From: JAHJQZ01 sp963676075
GTDB lineage: Bacteria; Pseudomonadota; Alphaproteobacteria; Rhizobiales; Devosiaceae
Reading direction: 5' to 3'
DNA: 64,000 nucleotides
Assembly: GCA_963676075.2 (NCBI GenBank)
Contig: CAXXNZ010000024.1
Span: 62,001 to 126,000 of the forward strand
Shown here: piece by piece, positions 54,586-63,216 of the stretch
Numbering within the stretch: position 1 is the first letter of the stretch
Layout of the letters: every line of letters starts with the position of its first letter
Translations under genes and position numbers: made by a program
Notes under the pieces: generated by a model
Seen by the model: only the letters and a program-made list of their open reading frames with translations
Databases searched by the model: none
Told to the model about the DNA's origin: nothing

Positions 54586-56067
54586 TCACGCTGTTTGTTT
54601 GTTATGTGACCGGTCGGAGAGACGTATGGGTTTGAGAGCAGCAATCGCTTTGGTGTAGGCACCGAACATCGCGTCGTATCGAGCACGCAACGCCGGATCC
54701 GGCTCGAAAACCCTTTCGATGACGGTCATGGCAGGAACCGCCTCGACGATCCTGGCGAAGCGCCCCACGCCGACGGCGGCCATGATGGCGGCGCCCAGAC
54801 ATCCAATATCGGCATGCGCCAGCCGGTGCATGGGAACGCCTAGGCAGTCCGCGCGGATCTGACTCCACAGATCAGAACGCGAGCCGCCGCCGCCATGAAG
54901 CAGATGGTCCGGCCGTCCACCGGCCGCGTTGCTCAGAGCGTCGAACAGGAGGCGGGCTGAAAGCGCGACGCCTTCGAGCACGGCAAGAGCGAATTCCGGC
55001 GCCGCCGCCCGGCTGTCAACACCAACGAAGGCGCCGCGAATCTCGCTGTCCCAGAGCGGTGCGCGTTCGCCTTCCAGATGTGGCAGGAAGAGCAATGGCG
55101 TACCGTTCCGATCAACGGTTGCCGCGAGCTCAGGCACATCGAGCGGCTGGACATTGGCGACCTTCGACCACCAGCGCAGGCTGTCGCCGCCGCTCTGGGT
55201 GGGGCCGGCATGAACGGTCAGTCCTTCGACTTCGGGGAAGGTGACCACGCCCGGCGCACTTGTGCGGCTGGCGCTGGCAATGGCGAGAATCTCGCTCGTG
55301 CCGCTCATGTACATGCCCTGGCCTGCCGCGTGAACGCCGCAGCCGAACAGATTGGCAAACGCGTCCATCGTGCCGGCAACCACCGGAACCGGATGGCCGC
55401 TAATGCGGGTTTCGCCGATGACTTCGGTCATCTCGTGCAGGGGGGGCAGCCGGCTGGCCGCGCCCGGAACACGGTTCACCAAGCCTTCGACATAGTGGCG
55501 CCCTGCATCGACCTGGCCCCAGGACGCGATAGGATCCGCCAGAGCCACGCCGGTGAGGTGGAACAGGCAGTAGTCCTTGGGCGACAGGACATAGGTGGTT
55601 TTCGCCCACACGTCCGGACGATGCTCGGCAAGCCACGCCATTTTGGCGACGACGTGACTGGTGCCGATCGGAATGTCGACGCCCGGTCCCCACCACTTGG
55701 TCTTTTCCTCAGCCGTGATCGCGGCATTGATCTCGACGGCCTGTTTGTGCGCGCGCACGTCCTGCCACATGATGGCGGGCAGGAGTGGCGTTCCCGAAGC
55801 GTCCACGAAGACGTCGGTGTTGACCTGGCTGCAAATGCCCAGTCCACCGATCCGGGTTGCATCGATATCCGTCGTCAGTGCCGCGAGCCCGTCGCGCACG
55901 CCGTCGAGCCAGTGGCGGGGGTCCTGCTCGACCAAGCCGGGTCCCGGGCGATCGGTCGGATAGGCACGGCTCCAGCTCGCGACCACCTTTCCGTCAGTGG
56001 TGAACAGGCCAGCCTTGACCTGGGTCGAGCCGATGTCAAAACCGATAAACAGGGCGTCGTCAGACAT
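54586..56067 (-). CDS. FGGY-family carbohydrate kinase
   Basis: A 493-residue sugar/polyol kinase with two actin-like ATPase domains. It has FIGFDIGSTQVKAGLFTTDG (phosphate 1), GICSQVNTDVFVDASG, MWQDVRAHKQ, GTMDAFANLFGCGVHA with the likely catalytic Asp, and HLLHGGGGSRSDLWSQIRAD near the C terminus. It phosphorylates an imported sugar or polyol, giving the phosphate group that TrpA-like enzymes need for binding. Substrate within FGGY (xylulose, glycerol, gluconate and others) cannot be assigned. ATG 56067 overlaps the TrpA-like stop and has AGGAG eight bases upstream. Confidence 0.92.
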   Translation of the reverse strand: MSDDALFIGFDIGSTQVKAGLFTTDGKVVASWSRAYPTDRPGPGLVEQDPRHWLDGVRDGLAALTTDIDATRIGGLGICSQVNTDVFVDASGTPLLPAIMWQDVRAHKQAVEINAAITAEEKTKWWGPGVDIPIGTSHVVAKMAWLAEHRPDVWAKTTYVLSPKDYCLFHLTGVALADPIASWGQVDAGRHYVEGLVNRVPGAASRLPPLHEMTEVIGETRISGHPVPVVAGTMDAFANLFGCGVHAAGQGMYMSGTSEILAIASASRTSAPGVVTFPEVEGLTVHAGPTQSGGDSLRWWSKVANVQPLDVPELAATVDRNGTPLLFLPHLEGERAPLWDSEIRGAFVGVDSRAAAPEFALAVLEGVALSARLLFDALSNAAGGRPDHLLHGGGGSRSDLWSQIRADCLGVPMHRLAHADIGCLGAAIMAAVGVGRFARIVEAVPAMTVIERVFEPDPALRARYDAMFGAYTKAIAALKPIRLSDRSHNKQTA

Positions 56068-56827
56068 CGAGCCCACTCCTCAATTCGCCGAACAATTTGC
56101 GCAGATGGGTCGGGCCAGCCAGCGCGGCACGCAGGGTTTCGGATCCGACGATCACGCCATCGGCTCCCAGCTTCCTGAGTGTTCGCGCATGTTCGCCACG
56201 CGATATGCCGAAGCCCGGCAGGATCGGCGCCGTGACGCCGGCCTGGCGCAAGGTCTCGATACGATCCTGGTTGGCCGGATCGACGCTTTCGCGCGGACCT
56301 GTCACGCCGTTGGCTGCCTGAAGCATGACGTAAAACTGCGCCTGCCGTGCCGCGGAAATGGCCGCCTCGGTCATCGGCAGGGAAACGAAGGTCGAAAGCT
56401 TCAGGCCGGCGGCAAGCGCGGTATGCTCCATCTGCTGGCGCGCGGCGCTGCTCTCGGGAGCGACGACCAGAAGACTGTCGAGGCCCGCCCAGAACGCCTT
56501 GTCGCCGATGCCGGGATGTGCCTCGTCATCATAGGTCATGAGCAGGGTCGCCGGGCGGCGGCGCATTGTTTCCAGCCGGTTCAGCAAATCATCGAGGACC
56601 CGGCGAATGTGGCTGCGATCGGCGCGGGCCATGGATTGGCGGACGTCGGTGCCATCGAGATAAGCGTCGGCGCACGGCATGCCGATCTCCAGCACATCGA
56701 CGCCTTCGTCGGCATAGACATCGAGCATGCCCAGCGGCACGAGCGGATCGCCGAGCGGAAAATAGCACGACAGCAGTGGAGGACTGAGTGTCGGCGTCGA
56801 AGCGGCAGGTGATGGATTGGCAAGCAT
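56060..56827 (-). CDS. TrpA-like lyase, copy 2 (first gene of the sugar operon)
   Basis: A 255-residue TrpA-family barrel, more divergent than copy 1. Catalytic acids are kept: Glu47 in VLEIGMPCADAYLDG and Asp58 in the same segment. SCYFPLGDPLVPLGML corresponds to loop 1, ANGVTGPRESV to the GVTG loop, and LPGFGISRGEHA plus GADGVIVGSETL to the phosphate site. Copies 1 and 2 are only distantly alike, so they are not a recent duplication and likely act on different substrates or form a hetero-complex. The start ATG 56827 lies directly against a 35-bp palindrome and shows no Shine-Dalgarno sequence. It overlaps the kinase gene. Confidence 0.8.
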   Translation of the reverse strand: MLANPSPAASTPTLSPPLLSCYFPLGDPLVPLGMLDVYADEGVDVLEIGMPCADAYLDGTDVRQSMARADRSHIRRVLDDLLNRLETMRRRPATLLMTYDDEAHPGIGDKAFWAGLDSLLVVAPESSAARQQMEHTALAAGLKLSTFVSLPMTEAAISAARQAQFYVMLQAANGVTGPRESVDPANQDRIETLRQAGVTAPILPGFGISRGEHARTLRKLGADGVIVGSETLRAALAGPTHLRKLFGELRSGLDV

Positions 56828-56828
56828 G

Positions 56829-56863
56829 ATAGACGTTCGAAAGTTGACTTTCCCAACGTCTAT
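56829..56863. promoter_or_regulatory. 35-bp two-tier palindrome before the sugar/TrpA operon
   Basis: Outer arms ATAGACGTT / AACGTCTAT (9 bp, perfect) enclose inner arms GAAAGT / ACTTTC (6 bp, perfect) separated by TG. It abuts the ATG of the first gene. It could be an operator or an RNA hairpin controlling translation. Its core CGAAAGTTGAC (56838-56848) recurs inverted upstream of the araC-type gene. Confidence 0.65.
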
Positions 56864-56932
56864 TCACATCGACAAATCGCTGTCACGAGGGTGGAGCGGC
56901 TCGCGGACCGATATATGCAGAATCCGGATAGG

Positions 56933-57901
56933 TTAGTGGCGGTCGGTGGACGGCGACACCCCATAGGCACGCTTATAGGCCGCCGAGAAGCGCCCGGCAT
57001 GCGGCATGCCCACACGCCGCCCGGCTTCGGCAGCACTCGATCCGGCGCGAATGAGCTCTCTGGCCTCGTGGAGCCGGATGTCGGTCAATACGGCCAGCGG
57101 CGAGCGCTGATAGTATCGCTGGAATCCATCGAACAAGGAGCGTTCCGAGACACCGACTTCGCGTGCCACGTCGGGCATGTTCAACCGTTCGCCGTAGCGG
57201 GCATGGAACAGATCGATGGCTGCCTTGACCTGCCGCGGCGTCGCGCCGAGACGTCGTGGCACGATGGACTCGCCCTCGCGAAAGGCGATGTTGAGCAAGA
57301 GCGCCTCGGCAAGCCATGGCACGAGTTGGCCGAGCTCCATTTCGTCGGGGCATTCCTGGCGGGCACCATAAGCTGCCAGATGGGCAAAGGCCTGCTGGAC
57401 TTGCCGTCCGCCATCGCGGTTGAGGTTGATGACTGGATTGAAGACCGGAAGGTGGCTCGAACCACGGTGTGACAGCCGATCCATATGGTGTCCCACCAGT
57501 TCGCGGGGGATTTGCAGCATCAAAAGCCGCGCTCCCTCCTGCCAATGCGAGACGAAGCGCGGGCCGGGCGACAAAAGAAGCGCCTGGCCGGTCCCGGCGC
57601 GGAATGTGTCGTTTCCGAACTCGATATCCACCATGCCCTTGAGCGGCATCTCAAGCATGTAGAACTGCTCGAAGGCGGAACTGATGAAAACGGGGCTGCC
57701 ATATTGCAGCAGATTGAAGGCGGCCTGGTCCAGCTTGAAGGAGTTGTGTCGGAAATCCAGCGCGCTGGCACCCGATTCCGGCACGAGCTGGTGACCGCAA
57801 TAGCGCTGTGACAGGTAATCTGTCGCATCACCCAGGTCATTGGTCTGCATACGCGATGCCCAGCCACTCTGCTGCTGCGCATCAATAGTAAAACTGGGCA
57901 C
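56933..57901 (-). CDS. AraC-family transcriptional regulator
   Basis: A 322-residue regulator. The N-terminal cupin-like ligand domain is of the AraC-binding-like type (SGASALDFRHNSFKLDQAAF and PLKGMVDIEFGNDTFRAGTG), and the C-terminal double helix-turn-helix reads RLNMPDVAREVGVSERSLFD and AGRRVGMPHAGRFSAAYKRA. GTG 57901 was chosen because GGGGGTGA precedes it; GTG 57916 or ATG 57853 are possible. It lies directly upstream of, and on the same strand as, the seven-gene TrpA-like/FGGY/ABC operon, so it is probably its activator. Confidence 0.9.
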   Translation of the reverse strand: MPSFTIDAQQQSGWASRMQTNDLGDATDYLSQRYCGHQLVPESGASALDFRHNSFKLDQAAFNLLQYGSPVFISSAFEQFYMLEMPLKGMVDIEFGNDTFRAGTGQALLLSPGPRFVSHWQEGARLLMLQIPRELVGHHMDRLSHRGSSHLPVFNPVINLNRDGGRQVQQAFAHLAAYGARQECPDEMELGQLVPWLAEALLLNIAFREGESIVPRRLGATPRQVKAAIDLFHARYGERLNMPDVAREVGVSERSLFDGFQRYYQRSPLAVLTDIRLHEARELIRAGSSAAEAGRRVGMPHAGRFSAAYKRAYGVSPSTDRH

Positions 57902-57916
57902 CAGTTCACCCCCCAC

Positions 57917-58393
57917 GGCCAGTCACATGCTTGCCGGAGCAGTCGTCCACATCGAAATATGTAGCGCTCGGGGAATTCAAACGTCAACTTTCGGGCCCGA
58001 GGTAATGGCGTGCTCGATAATGCCTCGAACAGAACCAACGCGCACAACGCCAATGGTTCGGTGCGTTCCATCCTAGGGAAGTCAGGCTCACGCGGGACAT
58101 GCACAGGAAAGGCTTTCCAGCACGCTGGCAGCGATCTGGCGATCACGACCTCAACGGCCCGTGACTGGAATTTCTTGGCACCGGTGTCCGAAAAGCCGTC
58201 ATCGGAGATGAAGGTTGACCCCGTTCAGGCGCGCCCAGACGGGTGAAAGACGAGCGGTTGATCTTGGCGGAATCGGCGGCAAGGCAAACGCAGCTGGTGG
58301 CGCTTATCATCGCTTCCTTGGGCTGAAGCTCGACAAAGCGTGTATAGGTAGGTCTCAAATCGACGGAGACACCGGTCGATTTCGGAGGCAAAC
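57917..58393. other. Intergenic region, boundary to the mobile island
   Basis: About 475 bases. It includes the araC-type promoter area and then GC-rich sequence with no recognisable gene. Codon bias is absent in the short frames. It may contain remnants at the edge of the island that begins with the pseudogene at 58394. Confidence 0.4.
57983..57993. promoter_or_regulatory. Shared element upstream of araC-type gene
   Basis: GTCAACTTTCG here is the exact reverse complement of CGAAAGTTGAC in the operon palindrome (56838-56848). A shared 11-mer in the two short upstream regions suggests one regulator, presumably the AraC protein, acting on both. Confidence 0.45.
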
Positions 58394-58852
58394 CTAAGCC
58401 CCGCCTTCGCGCAACCTGCAGATAGCCTCGATTATTTCCTGGTATGTTGAACCAAATGACAGATAGCTAGGGGCCATTTTGTAGTCCCGGTAATTTGATG
58501 TCTGGTTGTATTCAGTATTGAATTTTTCATGCGGGCTAGAAATTTTACTAACAATTACCCTTTCAGAAATATTATCAAATTAGTCTGCGGTTATATCCAC
58601 AATATAACCAAATTATTCTAGTCATATATGACTAATTCTACTGTTATTTTGAGTCAAAATTCCAGATACCATTGATATATCGTTGATTGCTTGTTCTCTA
58701 AAGTAGTCCGACAGGAGCAATGATGCGTCACCGCAGCTACCGTGCGGAAACTCTCGAAAGGACAAGAGCATTTTCTCCATAGGGACCGCTTCAATCCCCG
58801 AGCGAAATTCTGTAGCGAGTTCCCGCAGCTTGGTCTCGATGTGGTTTGGCAT
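58394..58852 (-). pseudogene. Decayed gene with three in-frame stops
   Basis: A continuous 153-codon frame from ATG 58852 (TGAGG upstream) to TAG 58394, broken by TGA at 58622-58624, TAA at 58613-58615 and TAA at 58580-58582. Read through the stops it gives MPNHIETKLRELATEFRSGI, FPHGSCGDASLLLSDYF, SGILTQNNSRISH, then FGYIVDITAD and FDNISERVIVSK. The FPxGSCGDASLLL ... SHxWLE ... VDITADQF pattern matches a family I know only as uncharacterised, transglutaminase-like proteins (Cys, His, Asp order). The Trp after SH is now TGA and the Gln after ITAD is now TAA. The region is AT-rich, unlike its neighbours, indicating transferred DNA. Confidence 0.75.
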
Positions 58853-59059
58853 TGCCGTAACCTCATGCACAATGAGGACGGAATCTACCACAGATCGACT
58901 CACGGCTTTTTGGGAAAAAACCCAGATTTGTTTTGGAATGACAGCTCTGCACGAGAATGGCGCACCTAGACGGAGAAAGTTTGAACTCTCTGTTTGAAGC
59001 GCTGGAGGAATGGGAGCGTCATCTCGCACAGCTAGAACGTAATGGTCCGAGGTGCGACG

Positions 59060-59476
59060 ATGATCAACTCGCACCTTGAGTTCAATGCTGCTGCAAAAGG
59101 CAAGAAGCCCCAATACCCGCCTCCTTTCTCATTGCGTCTGACCTTCGAAGAGCGAGCGATGCTGGAGAAGAACGCAGCGGGTATGTCGCTCGGTGCCTAT
59201 ATCCGTTCGCAGCTTCTTGGCGAGCAGGCTTCACCACGCCGAACGCGCGGCAAGTTCCCGGTCAAGGATCATACTGCTTTGGGGCGCGTTCTCGCCCAGC
59301 TCGGGGCGTCTAGGCTCTCTGCGAATCTCAACCAGCTCGCGCGGGCCGTGAATACCGGAATCCTGCCGGTGGCCCCGGAGACGGATGAAGCGCTGCAAAA
59401 AGCTTGTGCGGCAATAGAAGAAATGCGGACGGAATTGCTGCAAGCCCTCGGCAAAGCATCGGGTGGGCCGCCATGA
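59060..59476 (+). CDS. MobC-like plasmid mobilisation protein
   Basis: A 138-residue relaxosome accessory protein. The N-terminal ribbon-helix-helix-like segment is FSLRLTFEERAMLEKNAAGM followed by SLGAYIRSQLL, and the MobC-type part reads LAQLGASRLSANLNQLARAV with helical C terminus. These proteins bind the origin of transfer and assist the relaxase. ATG 59060 has GAGGTG seven bases upstream; an ATG at 59042 is possible. It overlaps the relaxase start (ATGA). An oriT would be expected upstream, near 58870-59050, but I cannot define one. Confidence 0.82.
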   Translation: MINSHLEFNAAAKGKKPQYPPPFSLRLTFEERAMLEKNAAGMSLGAYIRSQLLGEQASPRRTRGKFPVKDHTALGRVLAQLGASRLSANLNQLARAVNTGILPVAPETDEALQKACAAIEEMRTELLQALGKASGGPP

Positions 59477-60810
59477 TCCTAAAAGGCTCTCAGCGTGGCA
59501 ATGCAGCCCAACTCGCCCGGCATTTGCTCAATGACAAGGACAACGAGCATATCGCGCTACACGAAGTCAGAGGCTTCCTGAGCGAGGACTTGGCAAACGC
59601 GCTAGCCGAGGCCGATGCAATCGCCAAGGGCACACGGTGCAAGCAATTCCTGTTTTCCTTGAGCCTCAGCCCACCGGAGATCGAAAACGTGCCGATAGAG
59701 GTGTTCGAGACCGCTATCGAGATGATCGAGCAGAAGCTCGGCCTGGATGATCATCCCAGAGCGATTGTCTTCCATGAAAAGGAAGGCCGGCGTCACGCGC
59801 ACGCGGTCTGGTCGCGGATTGATGCCGAGACCATGACAGCGAAGAACCTCCCCTTCTTCAAAAGCAAGCTGATGGACATCTCCAAAGAGCTCTACCTGGA
59901 GCACGGCTGGGACATGCCTAAAGGCTTCATCGACCGCGAACTCAAGAATCCTCTGAACTTCAGCCTTTCCGAATGGCAGCAAGCCAAGCGCATCAAACAA
60001 GACCCACGCCTCATCAAAGCGATGTTCCGGGAATGCTGGCAGGGCTAGGATAGCGTCAAGGCACTCAAGCAGGCTTTGGAGGAAAAGGGATACTTCCTGG
60101 CGAAAGGTGATCGCCGTTCCGTTGTGGCGGTGGATTTCCGAGGGGAGGTGTTCTCTCTCTCCCGCTGGTCTGGTGTCAAAGCCAAGGAGGTCAATGCGCG
60201 CTTCAAAGACCAACCGTCTCTGCCATCCATCGAAGAGACCAAAGCGACGATTGCCGAACGCATGAGTGAGAAGCTGAAGCGCTTAATCCGGGATGTTGAC
60301 CTCGACTACAGGCGTCTGCGCCCATCAGTCGAATATCAGCGAACGCAAGTGGTGGCACGACAGAGAAAAGAGCGTGCGCTGCTTGAGGAACAGCAAGCCA
60401 AACGCCAGCAGCAGGAAGCTGAGACAAGGGCCGCGCGACTGCCGAAGGGATTGAAAGGCCTGTGGAGTTGGATCATCGGCAAGAGTCAACAGATCAAGCG
60501 TCAAAACGAACTTGAGGCGTGGCAGGCCTATCAGCGTGACTCTGCCGAAACGAACGGCCTGATCTCACAGCATCTCGATGAGCGCCAACGGCTTCAGGCC
60601 AAAATCAAGGACCTGCGCCAGGAACGAAGCCAAGAGATTTCCGGACTGCAACAGGAGATTGCGAGCTATCTGGCGATGCAGGGCAAAGACCAAAGCAAAG
60701 CGTTAAGCGCAATCGAAGCTCCAAGAACACCTCGCGAGCGCACTCTGAAGCCACAAAGGCCGATGGAAAGATCAAGGCCAAGCTCTGGTCCCAATCTCGA
60801 AATGGATTAG
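59473..60810 (+). pseudogene. Relaxase/mobilisation nuclease interrupted by in-frame TAG
   Basis: A relaxase frame of 446 codons with one in-frame TAG at 60046-60048. The N-terminal part has NAAQLARHLLNDKDNEHIAL and the metal-binding histidines in GRRHAHAVWSRIDAE; after the stop the same frame continues ALEEKGYFLAKGDRRSVVAV and a long coiled-coil tail rich in Gln, Arg and Glu, ending MERSRPSSGPNLEMD. ATG 59473 overlaps the mobC-like stop. The first piece alone (191 residues) retains the HxH motif but lacks the second half of the domain; the second piece could restart at ATG 60076. The family mobilises plasmids and integrative elements. Confidence 0.85.
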
Positions 60811-61155
60811 GCAACGAAGTACTTTTGGTTGTGTGTAACCAGGGGCGCTTCCCGGTCGAAATGATGACCTTGATGCTGGAAGCTGACCGTTGGCAAGGCG
60901 GTTCTAGTGATAACTTTGCGCTCAATTTCGGCCATTCAATACTCTATGCCGGCTGGCTCATCGTCGGTGATGAAGCAGGCAGACGCTGCCGAGTAGCGTC
61001 ATTGATGCTTTGTGGACAGTACGCGTACCCCATCGGTTCCAGTTTGTTTGCCCTATGGCAGGATAAGTGGATTTCCCAGGTCACGCCGCCTACCGTACCG
61101 ATCCGCATTAACCGGCCTCGACTACATGGGAGCTTCCTAACCAACGGAGGCTTTT
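60811..61155. other. Intergenic region in the island
   Basis: About 345 bases between the relaxase and the recombinase. A 121-codon + strand frame is present but overlaps the recombinase start and has no ribosome site or recognisable product. No clear inverted repeats or attachment core seen. Confidence 0.4.
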
Positions 61156-62103
61156 GTGAAATTCCCGGAATTGGTCGCTTTTGTCGATGATTATGTGACG
61201 GTGTGTAGAGAGAACCGATCCCTAAGTGAAAACACGGTTCTCGCCTATAAGCAGGATTTGGAGAGTTTTCGCCGGTTCTGCGAAGCAAAACAGCTCAATT
61301 CCCTTTTAGATAAGTCCTGTGTTCTCGGATTCCTGCGCCATCTCAGAGAGGAGCGGCGACTTCAACCGGCGACTATTCGCAGGCGCATGCTGACAATACG
61401 AGCGTTTGCTGGTTGGCTCCATCGCAATCACCAAATAGCGGAGTTCGCCTTTGCCGATCTCGAACTGGAGTTGAGGCTTCCAAAGCGTCTTCCGAGGCCC
61501 ATAGACCATAGTACACTAACCACCCTGCTATCCTCCTCACCTCCTATTCGAACATCGTCACTCAACGTATTTTCGCCACTCAATCCCGATCACTCGACCT
61601 TGCTCGCGATGAACATCCTGATTGCGACGGGAATTCGTATTGGCGAGCTAACGCACATCCGGCTCGACGACATCAGCGACGGAGCAAGGCGCATTCGCAT
61701 CAGGGGAAAGGGCAACAAGGAAAGGGCTGTCTATATCGGCAACCAATCACTGCGCGAGACGCTGGGTGCCTTTCTGCTTAAGCGCAAGGGCATTAAGGCC
61801 GACACCGATTACCTGCTTCTCAACCGCAACAAGCGGCGCCTGACGGAACAGGCGTTTCGAACCCGGTTGCGCCGCCTTTCATCCGATCTCGGCATCCAGC
61901 CCCACATCACACCGCATCGATTTCGTCACTCAGCGGCAACCCTGCTGATTGAGGAAGGCATCGACATTCGCATCGTGCAACGCCTCCTCGGGCACTCCAG
62001 CATCTCGACCACCGAAGTCTACACCTACGTTTCTGACGCGTCCTTGATGACCGCTCTGCAGGTAGCTGATCCCCTTTCGAAGCTTCAGACCGAGTTCACA
62101 TAA
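61156..62103 (+). CDS. Tyrosine recombinase (XerC/XerD-like integrase)
   Basis: A 315-residue site-specific recombinase. N-terminal SAM-like core-binding domain (about 8-95: NRSLSENTVLAYKQDLESFR) and catalytic domain with the Arg in ATGIRIGELTHI, Lys in GKGNKERAV, the H-x-x-R in THRF-type segment ITPHRFRHSAATLL, His in RLLGHSSISTTEVY and the nucleophile Tyr in TEVYTYV. Start is GTG 61156 with GGAGG eight bases upstream. It probably integrated or resolved the element carrying the mob genes. All catalytic residues are intact. No adjacent tRNA is visible, so the attachment site lies elsewhere or off the window. Confidence 0.92.
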   Translation: MKFPELVAFVDDYVTVCRENRSLSENTVLAYKQDLESFRRFCEAKQLNSLLDKSCVLGFLRHLREERRLQPATIRRRMLTIRAFAGWLHRNHQIAEFAFADLELELRLPKRLPRPIDHSTLTTLLSSSPPIRTSSLNVFSPLNPDHSTLLAMNILIATGIRIGELTHIRLDDISDGARRIRIRGKGNKERAVYIGNQSLRETLGAFLLKRKGIKADTDYLLLNRNKRRLTEQAFRTRLRRLSSDLGIQPHITPHRFRHSAATLLIEEGIDIRIVQRLLGHSSISTTEVYTYVSDASLMTALQVADPLSKLQTEFT

Positions 62104-62112
62104 CTTGGAATT

Positions 62113-63216
62113 ATGATGACACCGTTGACCGGGATGTGGAGGGATTTACAGAACCGTTCGGTCGCATTGGTCTACTCTTTTCCGAAGCGGGCCGATCCTC
62201 CCAATCGGTGGTATGACCGATGGAAGACGCGCGTGATCATGAGCTACGGAGAAGCTCTCGAACGTATCCAGGTAAGGCCATTCTATTGTGACATAGACAG
62301 CTTCTGCCAAAAGGTCTTTTCAAACCAATTGCCTGACTGTGATGCGGTCATCAGTCTGAATGCAGGTGTTCGACCACTCTCTCTTTTCGCGCTTGTACCC
62401 AGTGTTGCCCAATGGGGACAAATTCCGATCATTCCATGCACAGCGGATGTCATCATCGCAGGTGAGCGCAAGGATCTTGGCAATCATGTTGCCCAACAAT
62501 TGGGGCTAGTTCTTCCTACTACATACACCCGCCGCCAGATCGAAAAGGCTCGCCAAGAAGAGAGTCTGATCATCAAACCTCGCGATCTAGGTGGAAGCGT
62601 CGGCATGAAGCGGATCACTGGTGCTGATCTGCAAGAGAGTGATTTCAGTTTTGGTCGAATCGTCCAGCGCTTTATCTCTGGCTATGACGTAACGATCCCT
62701 ATTTTTGTGGATGTGGAAGCAGGTCACCTGATCATTGGCGATGCCACGGTTTATGTCCCATCAGGCCCCAAAGCAACGGATTGGATATATGATCGCGAGG
62801 CCAAGGAATCGTATGTAGGCGGTGCAACCGTCGCTTCGGTCTCACGGCTTCAGTTCCCCCTGCAATCCCGTGCGACTGAGAAAATCCGCGACTTCGCACA
62901 AGCCATAGGAGTGGATTCATTTGCACGAGTCGACTTCAGATTGACAATCGCTGAATTGGGCGAACTGGAGTGCATCAAGGCCGACCAACTGACTTTTATC
63001 GAAATCAACCCGATGCCAACTGTTTGCACAGGGCTTGCCTTTGTTGAGGGCGTACGGTCCTGGGTCATTCGTCGGTGGGGAGATCAACCTGGTGCTATGG
63101 GATCGAATTTGGACCCGAAGGATGATTTCGATATCATTGCCTTTGTTCTGGCCAATGCTCTGTCCGGGCAACTAGGACCAGCCAAAGTGAATGATAGGGA
63201 CCAGATCGGTTCGTAA
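62113..63216 (+). CDS. ATP-grasp ligase-like protein (D-Ala-D-Ala ligase fold)
   Basis: A 367-residue protein. ATP-grasp features in order: IPCTADVIIAGERKDLGNHV (ATP-grasp entry helix), LIIKPRDLGGSVGMKRI with the ATP-binding Lys and flexible glycine loop, FARVDFRLT and the metal-binding LTFIEINPMPTV (Glu and Asn). It resembles D-alanine-D-alanine ligases but the N-terminal domain is different. It follows the recombinase by 9 bases on the same strand. It forms a carboxylate-amine bond between unknown substrates; a cargo gene of the island is likely. Its 3' end overlaps the convergent gene by 45 bases. Confidence 0.85.
   Translation: MMTPLTGMWRDLQNRSVALVYSFPKRADPPNRWYDRWKTRVIMSYGEALERIQVRPFYCDIDSFCQKVFSNQLPDCDAVISLNAGVRPLSLFALVPSVAQWGQIPIIPCTADVIIAGERKDLGNHVAQQLGLVLPTTYTRRQIEKARQEESLIIKPRDLGGSVGMKRITGADLQESDFSFGRIVQRFISGYDVTIPIFVDVEAGHLIIGDATVYVPSGPKATDWIYDREAKESYVGGATVASVSRLQFPLQSRATEKIRDFAQAIGVDSFARVDFRLTIAELGELECIKADQLTFIEINPMPTVCTGLAFVEGVRSWVIRRWGDQPGAMGSNLDPKDDFDIIAFVLANALSGQLGPAKVNDRDQIGS

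Noticed and set aside
60046..60048. TAG in the relaxase as recoded amino acid (pyrrolysine-like readthrough)
   Set aside because: No evidence for amber recoding in this lineage; the nearby pseudogene with TGA and TAA stops makes simple nonsense decay more likely.
60825..61190. 121-codon + strand frame overlapping the recombinase start
   Set aside because: No ribosome site; it overlaps a well-supported GTG start with GGAGG, and the sequence has no protein-like motif.
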